Positions 1-11,657 of a stretch of 64,000 nucleotides of DNA are shown piece by piece. Below the pieces are notes generated by a model. The model saw nothing but the letters and a program-made list of their open reading frames with translations. It did not search any database and was not told the origin of the DNA. How positions within the stretch are numbered: position 1 is the first letter of the stretch; every line of letters starts with the position of its first letter. This DNA is from Tetrapyrgos nigripes (Eukaryota; Basidiomycota; Agaricomycetes; Agaricales; Campanellaceae), in assembly GCA_013368315.1 (NCBI GenBank), contig JAACJM010000049.1, positions 402,589 through 466,588 of the forward strand, written 5' to 3'. Both the position numbers and the translations under genes were made by a program.

Positions 1-3000
1 ACACAGGGGCAGGGGCAGAGATGGAAGCAAAGCAGAGGTTAAAGTAGATAGGCGCAGAACAGACAGAACCAGAACCATACAGCATGTCTGATTGATTCAT
101 TGTGGGATACAAACGAAATGCGAACGCTTAGATTCGTTCCAGTGTCGTGGATACAAGAGTTCTACCGTTCATTCTCAAGTTAATGATTTTATCGACGCGT
201 TCCGAAGAACCTTATACTATCATCATGATCAGCGTATCGGAGTCGTTGGCGAGATTCCATAAGAGCACGAACTCACACTGACCGGTCTACCCAGTTTCAA
301 GTTCCATGGTCGGCGGACACAGGACTGAACCATCCCCTGACCGAAGAATCTCTCCAGTACAAGTGGGTTCTCTTCATGTTCTTCCTGTCCAGAGTTCGCC
401 GAAACATCCCCGGAGCCTGGCAGACGCTGTTACCTGCTGCGAGCGCTGTCTGATCGTACTTGCAATATGGCAACATGCGTGATGCACGAGAGTTTTCTTC
501 AAGGTCGTGGATCTTCTGGGTCAATGATCACTACATAGTTAACGGGCCTGTCGGAGGAGTGGTTCTTAGTTATTCAGTGCAACCTGACTGCATGCAATTG
601 CAGCTGTGGCGCCAAATCATGTATTGGCATGACGAAAAATCAAAATCAAGGTCCTACTAATATTCAATCTTCCCTGTTCTCACAGGCTCATCACCTCCGT
701 ACCTGGCACCATAGTTGTTCGGCCACGCGTCACTACTCTCCGGTCAGCAACGCCCAACATGTACAGTGGGGTAAGACCCACTGCGAGATCCAGCGTCAAT
801 TGGGTATCTTCTCCATCTTCTCCCGCTATAAGACATACACGACATACACATGCTACACAAATGCATATGGTGATGCTAGGAAAAATTAGAACAGTGGACC
901 ACTACTCAATGAACTACGAGTAGTAGATAATACATAGATGAGTCATTGCTGTAGATATTTGTTTTCGTCTTCTCCTTCACAAATGTACGTACGTCGATAT
1001 GCATTCTACCAATACCAATAGTACTAGCAGTACTAGGAGTAAGGTAGTTGCCATAGGATTTGCCCCAAAAGGTCTTGAACCACACACGATAGGACAATAG
1101 ATAAAGAACGATCGACGTCCTAGCCTAGCCACTAGCATACACGTGCACAGATGTGCAATGTCTGGCCATAGATAACGACCTCACGCGGCACTGGCTTGCT
1201 TCTAGTTCCTTGGCTCCGTCTCCTAGCAGTAGCGGCTCCATATGCTATGCCTGCCCGGTGGTACGTTGTTCGAAATCCTATGTTGGGTCTGACCGTCAGG
1301 CTGGGTTCCGGCCAGATTTGGCAGAGAAGGATTGAGCAAAAAAAACACTTTCCGCGACCCAACTCAAATGTTTTGTATTTTCATATGACGCCAAATCTGA
1401 TCCAACGGGACAGTTCCATAGAGCCTAAGCAAGGCTGAGTCAATAGGTGAGAGTCAGTATCTAACGACCAGCGTCCAGCGGCCCAACCAGACGGTAACGG
1501 TTCCTCAGCGCCAGAGCCAGAGCCAGAACCAGAACCAGAACTGAGAAGACTTGAAGGGACAAAAGAGCTGAAAAGACGCGGAGTGACTGGACTGGCAGCG
1601 AGACACTGAGAGACTGAGTCAGATTGGCAAGACATGGAGAGAAAGAGAAAAAGCACACAATCGCTCACGCACATACGTAGACTGAGTCATTCCCCTTCTC
1701 CCTCCACATTGTACACCATCCCTTCAATCCTCGTATTCTCCTTAACTATGACCATTAACCCAAGGGTAGATCCGGGGGTCACTTTTCGCATTTGTCCTAT
1801 GCGTTATGAGCACGAGTCTTAGGATTAGTCTCGATGTGCCCTTCATTCTCAACTGAAAATGGATAAAATAAATAGCATCAGTTTATGGAGAATGAAGAAA
1901 AGCATGGAAAAGGATGACGTACACGTCCAGTTCCACTCCCGTTTCCAATATGACTCTGCATCTCGTTATCGAGAACGCGTAAGACGCTCACTCCGAGTGT
2001 TAGTGTACCAGTCTCGTCGCTGAGAGAGAGAAAAAAGGCAACCGCTCGAGACGTCGGCCTTGGGGAGTCCGTTGTGGGAGCAGGCCTGAGAGTCAGACAG
2101 CGTAGCGGATGGTCTGGTTATGTTGAAAGGAAGGACAATGGTCAGCACCAGTGCTTATGTAAACGAGAGAGTGCATAATAAGAAAGAGACTAGAAGACGA
2201 TGAAGACGAGGACGAAAGTGAGGGCGGGGATGAGCATGTTCACGATGACGCATGAATGGAGACCAGGACGAGAGGGCAGGAAGACGAGAGGTTAAGGCCA
2301 AAGAGAAAGAACTGATGAGGAAGAGGGGGAGTGCCAGAAAGAAAAAAGAGCACAACAGAGTAGTAATATGACGAAAGAGAGAAAGAACAAAGAAAAACAA
2401 GAAGCTAAGAAAGAAAGGGACGATGACGACGACGAGAGCAATGTGGGATGTGGGGAAAGAGACGTGGAAATAAGGATGTGAATACACAAATTGGGTACGC
2501 ATGCAGAGCGAAAGAGTGAAGTTAACAACGGAGACAATAGACAAAACCGAACAACCTGCTCTAGGTACAACCTGAGCCACCATCATTGCCGGCCACATCA
2601 GGAAACTGAGAACGAGCTCGAGAACCGAGTCCTAGCTGCCTCGTCGTCTCGTCGTCTCGTTGTGTCTCTCAATTCCCAATTTCTTTGCATCCCCCTCCTA
2701 ATACGTCACCAAAAAAGAGAGAGAGAGAGAAGACGAGATGAAGAAAAAGAAGTAGCAACAAAAAGCAAATAAAAAATCAACGACGAACAGCAAGACGCGG
2801 GGCGCAGAAAAACGAAATGCAGGATGGACAGCACAGACGCTCTAGGGCTTTTCACCCAGGCCCAGAAATGCAAGACCGCACAACTAGAGAATAAAGCCTC
2901 CCTTTCCATCTCTCGTCCTCTCGGTTTCAATCGAAAAAACCCCACCCCAAATCACCTTTCACCAATTTTGCGAATGGAAGAATTGAAGAACTCACCTCTT

Positions 3001-3430
3001 CAGGTTTCTTGATGATCATCTTCCCCATTGTCCCCTCCGCCAACATTTCAGCACTCCAGGACAGATTGTGTACTTTCGATGCACCAATCGTTCATTCTTC
3101 CGTCCCTAGTCACGGATTTTGGTACGGTTGCTGCTGATGACATGGTCTTCTAATTCGATTTTTTGGGTTTGGGAGAGAACATGAAAAGGACAAGGAAGGC
3201 TTAGCCGTGACCGTAGTAACAAGTTGTAGGATGAGTAGCGAGCAGCGAGTAGTAGAAATGAGGATGTGCGATACGCTGAGGTTAATTTGTCGCAATAAGG
3301 TAAGACAGACCCTTCGTAGAGCCGCGGCGTAGGGTATAGCCAACACATAGAAAGGATGCAACCCAGATACAAGTCCAAGGGCGAATTATGGATGAGAAAG
3401 AAGCAGGCGGACAGACATCGAAGAAGAAAA
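1..3430. other. No recognisable gene
   Basis: I see only short unsupported open frames here. The stretch about 2150-2600 is strongly purine-rich on the plus strand, which opens long Leu/Ser/Phe-rich frames on the minus strand that look like composition rather than coding. A short frame near 304-450 (+) reads somewhat like protein but matches no family I know and has no convincing start or splice context. Confidence 0.5.
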
Positions 3431-3438
3431 GCGCTGTT

Positions 3439-3966
3439 TACTTGTAAGTTGTAACGGTTCGACTACGGTCCGCTCCGGCTCGGCTCCGTACGGCTCTGCT
3501 AATAAAATTATAAATGGTCCAGCTCGGCTCTAGAGTCGTTTTCTTCCGACTGGCTCTGACTAAAGCCGCACGAGTTGCGTCATTTTCGGACTTTACCAAG
3601 GCTGACGTGGTCTGGCCTCATTTTTCAGGCAGTCATTTCAATTTCGTAATATTGCTGTAGATAGATGTTCCTAATATAGAAATGATCAAATAAAGTCTAT
3701 TTATCTTGAATTACAGTTTTTGACAAGCCTAGAGCGTGTAAGAAGTCAGACAAGTCTTTGTCTCGCAGTGGGTGTCACAGTGAAGGACACAGAAAGTAAG
3801 AAAAGGCCATAATAAAAGTAAGAAAGCATTGGTCTGAAAGTTGGTAGAATAGTCGACTTGAACTGGCAAGGAGTTGGAGCCACTCCACGTGGAGCCAGGA
3901 GCCGATTGACCGGTGCGGCTCGACTCCGTGGCTAGCCGGAGCCGAGTCGAGCCGTTTACAACACTA
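3439..3966. mobile_element. Non-autonomous hAT-like element, 528 bp
   Basis: The element is flanked by a perfect 8-bp direct repeat GCGCTGTT (3431-3438 and 3967-3974), the target-duplication length of the hAT superfamily. The ends form an imperfect inverted repeat: the left end reads TACTTGTAAGTTGTAACGG and the right end, reverse-complemented, reads TAGTGTTGTAAACGGCTCG. Copies of CGGCTCGACT/CGGCTCCG-type motifs crowd both subterminal regions, as expected for transposase binding sites. There is no transposase reading frame, so it must have been moved in trans. Confidence 0.85.
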
Positions 3967-4566
3967 GCGCTGTTAGCATGCTTTCGCTCTCCTTTCCCAA
4001 TCAAACTCACCAAATGATTTAACCAACGACGTTATCTTCTAAAGCATGGGCGGTCTCTTCATCCAAGAACATAGATTGAAAGATAGGTAGTGAGTAGAAT
4101 TTGAGAATACCAAGAGAATACGGGTCGAGGAGATTGTATTTAAATTTTGGTCAAGCTTTTTTCGGCAAACGTCTTCTAGATTTTGCAATCCGCTTCCGTT
4201 TCCGTTCTGAACACTGTGGCACCACTTACCACTGGCTCCTTGCGTCCGTACCTGCCACCCGTACTAGACCATAAGACGACGCAACATAATTTCAGCTCAG
4301 GTCGCCTACTATGTTCACCCTCCGCACTGATGTGGGATCTTTTGCCATGGCGTTTTGATCTGCAGAAAGGACAATTTCGCTCCATTATTATTCAGGAGGT
4401 ACATAAGGGTACATATCATAGGTACTATTCTATGAATAAATCTAATTTAAGTGCGTCAGTCCTCCAGGAATCGCTGACTTATGAAACGATAATCTGAGGC
4501 AAGATACTTAACGATAAAGTAGAGGCGTTCGCTCCACTAGACATCTCCATATCTCCAAAACTCCAG

Positions 4567-7014
4567 TCATTGGCCGAGAACCGAGCTCCTGAGAACATGC
4601 AGGAGCACCTTCCCCACAGTGGCAGGATTCACCACGTCAATCGACGCACCTAAACCATTCATAGCATGCCACATAGCCGAGCCTGCAAGGCACGCACAAA
4701 AGAGCGAAAGTTCAGTTATCTGACTGGCATGCGAGCCGGATTCATAGTGAGTCTAACATACCAACTTGTTTATCCTGCGACCAGTGGGTGGACAAGTCGA
4801 GAGATATCAGCCACTATCCCTTGGCTCATGAAGAATAAGTTGTACTCACTTTGCCACACAATGCCTCTAGTTTACTCAAGTACCACCGGATATAAGAACC
4901 AACCTCTAGTGTCTCGCCCTCTTGTGGAACGGTGGTTTTATACGCATAATCTATGAGGAAAGGAAGGATATCAGACCCAGCCAGATAAACCACGTAGACT
5001 AGTTTCAGGATACGTATACGTACCGACCATCTTATTTCCTGTCCTGTACATATAGATAAATTCACAGGGTCAGAGATGAAAGTAAACTAGGAAACAGACA
5101 GCCAACGACACACCAAAGCGGAGTAAGCTTCTCAGCTTGAGTATGTAAGAATCTCGAAGAAAAATCAGGAGGAATCATCGAAATTCTCCTCTTGTTGAGG
5201 TCATGGAGAATCGTATTAAGTATAGCAGCACCCGTCACAGCTTTGAGACCTCCTTGACTAGAACGAAATTGAGGGCGTTGAGATTAGGACTGAAAAGCAT
5301 CGTGGTAGAAGCTCACCCATAGACAGGATTCACTCTACATACAGAATCACCCAAAGCAATCCAATTTGCCGGAAGGTCATTGCAAAATTCAAAGTGCGTC
5401 CAGAAAGACGGTGCTAAACACGCATATATACGCATCAGATAACCACAATATCATAATGTCAGGCAAAAAGTTCTTCAAATTTGAAGGTGAAACAACTACT
5501 TACGACAGCGAACCTTATTGATCTCTAACGTATGTTCGACTTCTTGGCACACATCAAGGAATCTCCATACCCAATCTGGGATCGGTGTCGCGGGTTTCGT
5601 CGCTTTGAGGCATTCTCGAAGTCCTTCGAGGTCCTCAGGAAGCGGGGTAGATACTCCCCAAGTACCACAAGTGACCGAAACTGCGTTGAACGAAACTTCA
5701 AGACCAAAGGTCCAACCGGAGAATACGAACACTTACCAAAATTCCTCTCCAAAAATGCAGCTCCCACAAGAACCTGACTATGGCTTGGATCTCCCCTATA
5801 AGCGAACGGCCCTCCTGCCTTGTCCAGTTCGTCGTATTCAGGAAATCTTTTCGAAACGTCTGAAGGCATTTTAAAGTTGAATGTCGCGTAGCGCATTTGT
5901 GGATCGTATGAATTAGTTAAATCTTCCAATGGCTTGGGGTTCCTTCCGAATCCCAGTTCTTGGAGCCATTTGGATCCAGCGCGAGCTGGACCTGTACAGT
6001 CTGTTTCCAGACGAACGTGTATAAGTATTTCGATAATATATTCGATGGGAGATTCTCACCAATAACCAGAGTAGCATCCAGATTCTCCTTCAGACCCGTC
6101 TCGGTCCGTTGAATAGCCACCTTCTTCAGATACTTTGGATCAACAGAATCGGCCTCTACTGCAACCACAGATCCTGCAATTTGCGTGATATTGGGATAAT
6201 GACTCTTATCAAGTGTAAGCCGCCGAATGAGTGTTTCCGTCGCTCTGCGACCAGACCGGATCGTTTTGGGAAGATTACCGCTGTACTCTTCGTAGGGCGC
6301 GATCATTTGATGTCCACCAGGGAAGATATGGAAATCAGCAGGCTTAAGACTAGAGAAATATGCGTAGCGTGCGTTAGAACGCCCATTTACTGCTAGTAAA
6401 AGAATTCAGGCTTAGGAAAAGCTATATCCTTACCTGATGCCAGACTTCAAACACTCATCCTCCAAATCGGGAAAAAGACGTTCGAGAGCTTTGGCGACCG
6501 GAACTAGGTTGCCTGCCCAAGGAACGGAGAATAAGACATTGGGATTCTATTAGGGATACAGCCGACTAACCGTGAGTCGAGTGATACTGCATCACTCTCG
6601 CGCGTTTGTTCTTTTGAGTCCATGATTCGGCTTTGACGCCATCCTCCGTGCAAAGCCATGCTTCCGGCTCAACAATGTACACCTTTTCAAAATGGTCGGC
6701 GCATATCCTCGCTGCTAAGAGGCCTCCCAGACTAGAAATGAATACCAGATAATTCTCAGCGCTCATGCAACCAACCTCTCCACATATAGAAAAAGTCCCC
6801 ACCTTCCACCGCATACAACTGCAGCTCCACGTATCTTTTTATCATTTTCCCTACTTCTTCCCATTAATGGCAAATCGAAAATGATTGTTTCTTTCTTGAG
6901 GAGATACTGCCTGATACTACGTGCGATGAAGGGCACTAGCACCAAAAGTGCGGCGACGGCCAGCGTAAGTAATGGGTGTAGAGCAGACCCGTACGTACGA
7001 GCCTCCAACTCCAT
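4567..7014 (-). CDS. FAD-dependent monooxygenase-like flavoprotein, 12 exons, membrane-anchored N-terminus
   Basis: Predicted flavin oxidoreductase of the FAD_binding_3/squalene-epoxidase-like type; substrate unknown. Exons on the minus strand: 7014-6803, 6731-6571, 6512-6434, 6349-6060, 5991-5737, 5680-5504, 5413-5317, 5257-5114, 5043-5024, 4950-4850, 4774-4762, 4682-4567. They sum to 1665 nt, 554 aa plus stop, with every junction GT-AG and in phase. After a hydrophobic segment (about residues 11-33) comes the Rossmann FAD motif VVCGGSLGGLLAAR, split by intron 1, then VYIVEPE. Mid-protein is GPARAGSKWL. The second flavin motif ALGDSVCRVNPVYGQGG is split by intron 7. The N-terminal anchor suggests a membrane-bound enzyme. 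Exons of 20 and 13 nt occur near the 3' end. A MITE remnant lies 130-235 bp upstream of the start. Family assignment is firm; the specific reaction is not inferable. Confidence 0.88.
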
Positions 7015-7145
7015 TTCGATGTGCCTATACTGGTTATAGACTGTCTGGAACGTGAAGGAAAAGGAACGGGAAGAGATGAGGGAAAGAACAATTTCAGAAC
7101 GGTTTGTGCTGAGACTGGGGTATTTATCTGCTACGTGGCCAGTAT

Positions 7146-7250
7146 CACGCCGAAAATACAAAAATATCCGCTCGGCAGAAAGGCGTACGGAAACACTTTT
7201 TTACAGTAGTGATCTATCCGTCGAATGGATATTTTTGTCTTTTCAAATCG
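7146..7250. mobile_element. MITE copy 1 (decayed) upstream of the flavoprotein gene
   Basis: About 105 bp closely related to the element at 7617-7747. The left end begins CACGCCGAAAATACAAAAAT. The right end retains GGATATTTTTGTCTTTTC but has lost the final CGGCGTG. It sits 130-235 bp upstream of the start codon at 7014, in the likely promoter of that minus-strand gene. Confidence 0.75.
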
Positions 7251-7616
7251 AAATCGAACCTTGGCCTTCCAGCGTACGCTATTACGAAGACACTGAAACG
7301 CAAGTACATACCTCGATCGGAACGGGAAAATAGATCCTACATGGACGGACCCTGCTCGAGCAGAATTGTTTCGGAATTGCGATGAGTATCACCATAAAAA
7401 CGACTCACAGCCTCCGAATCCTCTTGCAGATAAGGTATGTACAGATAAGAACCCTACTTGCATTGCTAGCAGCTTGGGATGCTGGGCGTTATGACAGAGC
7501 AGTCTATCGATTTGAGATCGAGACACTTGGGAATACACTCACTCACTCACTGGGTTTTTGATTACAAAGATTTATTATTTCGTAATTTTCTGTTGTGATA
7601 TAGCGTCCGTAGTACA

Positions 7617-7747
7617 CACGCCGAAAATACAAAAATATCCGCTCGGCAGAAAGGCGTACAGAAACACACTTTTTTACAGATATATCTTATATCAGTAGTA
7701 GTGATGTGATCTATCCGTCGAGCGGATATTTTTGTCTTTTCGGCGTG
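7617..7747. mobile_element. MITE copy 2, 131 bp with 29-bp terminal inverted repeats
   Basis: The left terminus CACGCCGAAAATACAAAAAT continues into ATCCGCTCG and is matched by the reverse complement of the right terminus with one mismatch. It is flanked on both sides by ACA (7614-7616, 7748-7750), a possible 3-bp target duplication. There is no coding capacity. The superfamily is unassigned; 3-bp duplications would fit PIF/Harbinger or CACTA. Confidence 0.8.
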
Positions 7748-9311
7748 ACAAAAACTCCGCATTATCCGTGCCCGAAAGGCCCGAGGCCATTCTTGGTCAT
7801 CTGCACTTACTTTCGGGTTCAACACCCGAAGTTGTACATTTATTTTTCTTTTCTTTCTCTCTTTTCTCATAGAAAGATGTAGAAACCAGTAGGACAATCT
7901 AGTCTTTTAAGCATTAGTAGTATAAAACCTTATGTACTTGTACCCAAAATCAATCTATCATTCTATCTACACCTTCGTGCTTTTATCACAGCTCATAATG
8001 ACCCGAATTCGGCCCAATTATAATGAAAGCTTTCACACAGTAAGCCGGTTATTATGGCCTCTACCCATTACGGCGATTATAAGCGCTTATGGTCCATTAT
8101 TAGGTACGGTCAAAGTGTGGAATAAAATATTCCGCTGATCCTTTGTTATTTTTATTTGGAGCAAAGTTCAGCGAGGTTGTCCTTTGACTGACCGATTTAT
8201 TTTACATTTTATTATATGCATATCTATCAGTTTAAAATTTGTACAGTGATTGATGAGGACCTTGCACAGCTGCTCTAGGCTGCTCGTGCTTTGCAACCAC
8301 CACAACGCTCTTGGATTTGGTGATAGTGGCTTGATCCGTAGGCTTGGGTTTGTCCTTAGATCTATGAGGCCTTTCTGGACGACGCTTTTGACTGTCTTGT
8401 GTGTCTTCAGACTGGGGCACAGCCATGGCATACTCTTTGCCTCTGAATTTGTCTAGAGAGCTCATGTCAAACCCTGGAGTAAGGTTGGGTAGAGTGAATA
8501 ATCAACAGCATATATTTTATTGTTTCAGTGATGTGCATCAGCAACTAAAATGCTGCAGATGCAGATATTCAAAATACTATTTTCCATTTATTTCTTTTAA
8601 AAAATAAGCAGGCACTTCAGTGCTCAAATAAGTGCACTTTGACTGTATTTATTGCAGCATTTCGAAATTTCTGACATACAGTGTATATACTATATGACAC
8701 AGTCACCTGAGACTCTTGTTAAATGTGTCAAAATGAAATTCAAAGATCTATATTCATGAACATACATAGATACATGGTAATACATATACCACAGCTATGA
8801 ATAAGAGTCTTAAAGAGACAATAGTATCCAAACTCACCTAACCAATATGCAGCCTCAAACTCACATCAACTGCTGAAGCCATGTGGATAAATGTCCAACT
8901 CTGTAATGGTTTTGGGTGAGATAGATCGGAACACTCACAAAAGGATGACAGGTAGCAGAGAACTAGTTGATAGTATACAAGTCCTTCCTTTGGTATCAAC
9001 TTGATACTGTTGAACTGGCACATCATTGTATGCAGCCATCAACAATCAAAGATGTTGTCTAGTGTGCTGCTTGACTGTGGCACATCAATATCAATCACTA
9101 ATTGATAGATTGATCGTATATGTACAGCTTTATATTGTGGTAATTAGCCACATTAGTAGTTACAGCCACAACTTGTAGGTAAGGTAGGTGACATCCACTT
9201 CCATCTATAACCACATGACTTTTGTGACAGCAACAATGGACAACAACAACAACATCAATGATAAATGTGGGACCACCAAAGTGTTCCTTTTGTAGTTTGT
9301 AGACACTCTGT
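7748..9311. other. No confident gene; A/T-rich repeat-like sequence
   Basis: A Lys-rich open frame of 77 aa on the minus strand (8465-8232) and a short hydrophobic frame at 7998-8138 (+) are the only stretches that resemble protein. Neither matches a family I know, and neither has a convincing gene structure. The sequence from about 8500 to 9300 resembles decayed transposon DNA in composition. Confidence 0.4.
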
Positions 9312-9656
9312 GTCATGACACCTATATTTGGTACTATTTATTTCTTCTTATCTCCGTATCCTCGGACCTTTACACCATATGACTCTTGTTCCACATGCTA
9401 CGCATCAGACCTTTCATTTCTCTGATACAGCTTCTTTTACAGCTTCCTTTACACCTTTACTTTTACATATATAAACCCTGACCTGACACCTGGTTCCCCA
9501 TCTCAACCTCTTTGTTGTTGGGACCAGGTGTGTATTCTCTTCTTCACTAGTTCTCTCACTCTTACTGATAGAGCTTGTAGTTCCAGTACTTACTGCTGTC
9601 TATTAGCTCCTTGCTGTTGCTGTTATCACTATCTAAGCAATTGCCTCTTTGTGACA
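9312..9656 (+). repeat. Possible 5' LTR or promoter of an older retroelement
   Basis: It starts TGTCATGACA, close to the TGTCGTGACA start of the solo LTR at 42556, and has a TATA-like CATATATAAA at about 9467. This is followed by CCCATCT-CAACCTCTTTG and GGGACCAGGTG, in the same arrangement as in that solo LTR (CCCATCTTGACCTCTTCG ... GGGACTAGGTG). A plausible end is TTTGTGACA at 9656. A gag-like frame starts 69 bp later. The boundaries are inferred and no second LTR was found. Confidence 0.45.
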
Positions 9657-9724
9657 TTAGGTTGAGATCCCTTACTGCACTGGTGGCCTCTGTATAGTTC
9701 GTCCTTGCAGGAACTGTTCTCACC

Positions 9725-9990
9725 ATGTCTGGGAGATATGCTGCACCATCCTCTGTCTCTGAGTCCTCTGCATCTGCATCTGCATCCCTGCCTCCAGCCA
9801 CATCACTCCAGCTCTCCCCTGAACCTGACCTTGACTGCTCAAGCTACCCACACAGCTTTGACATCTGTGATCGCACTGACTGCCACCTCTGCCCTCGTGA
9901 AGAGTACTGGGACTGTGAAACCCAGCCCTGTCCACTCCCTGACCTAGTACTCTTTGTAGATGACTCAGGAGACAGCCATATTGTTATCCC
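9725..9990 (+). pseudogene. 5' part of an older retroelement gag-like ORF, split by the gypsy insertion
   Basis: An open frame from ATG 9725 rich in Ser/Ala/Pro with a Cys cluster (DRTDCHLCPREEYWDC). It runs into the chromovirus LTR at 9991. Removing the element with one copy of its target site rejoins this frame in phase with the frame after 16790 (VIP + TCCTFRP). It is therefore the target gene of the insertion. It has no recognised domain of its own; the gag assignment rests on its position after an LTR-like sequence and on the proline-rich and coiled-coil downstream part. Confidence 0.55.
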
Positions 9991-10469
9991 TGTCATGAAC
10001 TGCTACAGCTCTCTGTCCTCCTTCCTCTTTTACTTCATTATTGAACCCTTTCTCTGATCATTCATCTATTGCATTCCCCTATATTTCTGACTTTGAACTT
10101 TATAAAACCTGTCAAACTCTATAATAACTGTCAATCAATCTTCCCATCTTTCTTATCTCTTATCCATTCTTCTTATCTTTAACTTGATTGATCCGATCTT
10201 CCTATCTTTCTCAACCATATGGCATCATTCTATTTTTACTTACTTTTCTCATCTCTTCGCATTTCTCATATATACTCAAGATCTCTTGTAACTGATTCCC
10301 CAGTTTGTTCACTTTGTCTCTGCTCTGTACTACTACTATGCAGTGTAGAGCCTAGTCAGCCTACTCATCTCTCTCTCTATCTCCATCTCATTTACATCCC
10401 TCAATCTATCTGCTTTGTATCTGCTTTTTCTCAGTGTGTGACTTGGGTGGTTATTTGAGTGTATTGACA
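9991..10469 (+). repeat. 5' LTR of the chromovirus
   Basis: 479 bp starting TGTCA and ending TTGACA, aligned over its length to the 3' LTR. It lacks an 18-bp stretch present in the 3' copy near 16382-16400. By comparison with the solo LTR at 31615 the true end may be at 10478 (CTGACA). Confidence 0.88.
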
Positions 10470-10820
10470 ACCCTGACACTTGAATGAACTCCCTTACACC
10501 CACCTCACTATCTTGAGTCTCTTTCTCGTCTACCCTGTCCATCTTTATTCTCAAATATCCTTTCCCTCTTCTATCCTCATTTCATCTATATTGCAAGCAT
10601 TGTCTTCCCTCATTGTAATTCGATTTCATATCAATTACCAGGAGATACTACTTTGAGTAGACTGCATAACCACTGAATACTTCGAGTATCAGTGTAGCAA
10701 CAATCATCTTCCCTTCTGTATACATCATCTATCCTGGCTACCAGACCAATTCAGTTTATACCCTTAACTTATACTACTGAAGACTGTCGTCGACCCCCAT
10801 ACCTGTTCCCACCACAACTA

Positions 10821-11657
10821 GTGGACGTCCATAGTCATTACAACCATTTGCAAGGTATCAGGGAACATCCGTGGCTCTACAATGACAGTTTTATCTGTAC
10901 TGAACGTTGGATCTGGAAGTTTAGACTAGGTGAAGTAGCCCTGTCTAGATATTCACACATACGAACCACTTATAATCATGAATCCGAGGAATATACTGTC
11001 AGGATTACTGGTCTCTTCTATATCAGAAACTACAACGAAGAACACCTCCCCCTCTTCCTTGATCCAGAACAAGACAACCCTCTTCCTTTCCCAGTTATCT
11101 AGTGTATGACATCTCAACGAACAGAGTCTGCAGATCCAGATCTACTCTGTGCAGACTGCCCCCATGCTTATTGGCCTAACACAAAACAAGACGCCTACTA
11201 CATCCCAGACAATTCAGGAAACCTGTGGAAATTCTGCAGTGAGTTACCGTGTCTAAACCAATACAACAGACAAAGACTTCCTTCCAACATCCTCCTTAGT
11301 CCACTGTTTCAAGTCATAACCAATAACCAAGAACTAGAGATTCGAAAAGCTCATCCTGTCATCGACTCTGAAACTGAACCAGACCAAGGGACATCTACCC
11401 CTACAAACACTCAACCAAATCCAGAACCTTCTTCCCATGCACCACCTGATTTGTCTTCGGCATCAGATTCGTTACCAGACCCATCTTCTAATAATCCATC
11501 AAATCCTCCCCGTGATCCTTCTCCTGATCCATCAGAACTGAGAAAACCTTCTTCTCCTGTAATCCCATCTGCTGAAGGACCATCCTCGTCCAGCCCCTAC
11601 TCCATCTCCCGAACCGTTGGATCCAGACGACCCAGCAATGTCAGACATAGCATCTAA
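10821..11657 (+). pseudogene. Leader ORF of unknown function upstream of gag
   Basis: Two stretches in one frame (10821-11102 and 11106-11657) separated only by a TAG at 11100, about 278 codons in all. The first part is a compact aromatic-rich sequence (WKFRLGEVALSRYSHIRTTY). The second has a Cys pair motif (LLCADCPHAYW), followed by a long Pro/Ser-rich tail. The frame overlaps the start of gag by 41 nt in a different phase. I do not recognise the domain. It could be an N-terminal gag extension or an accessory protein of this chromovirus lineage. Confidence 0.5.

Noticed and set aside
304..660. Short plus-strand coding-like stretch
   Set aside because: No start, splice sites or recognisable family could be supported.
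2155..2945. Minus-strand Leu/Ser/Phe-rich ORFs that look like membrane proteins
   Set aside because: They come from purine-rich plus-strand sequence; frames overlap in several phases and no domain is visible.
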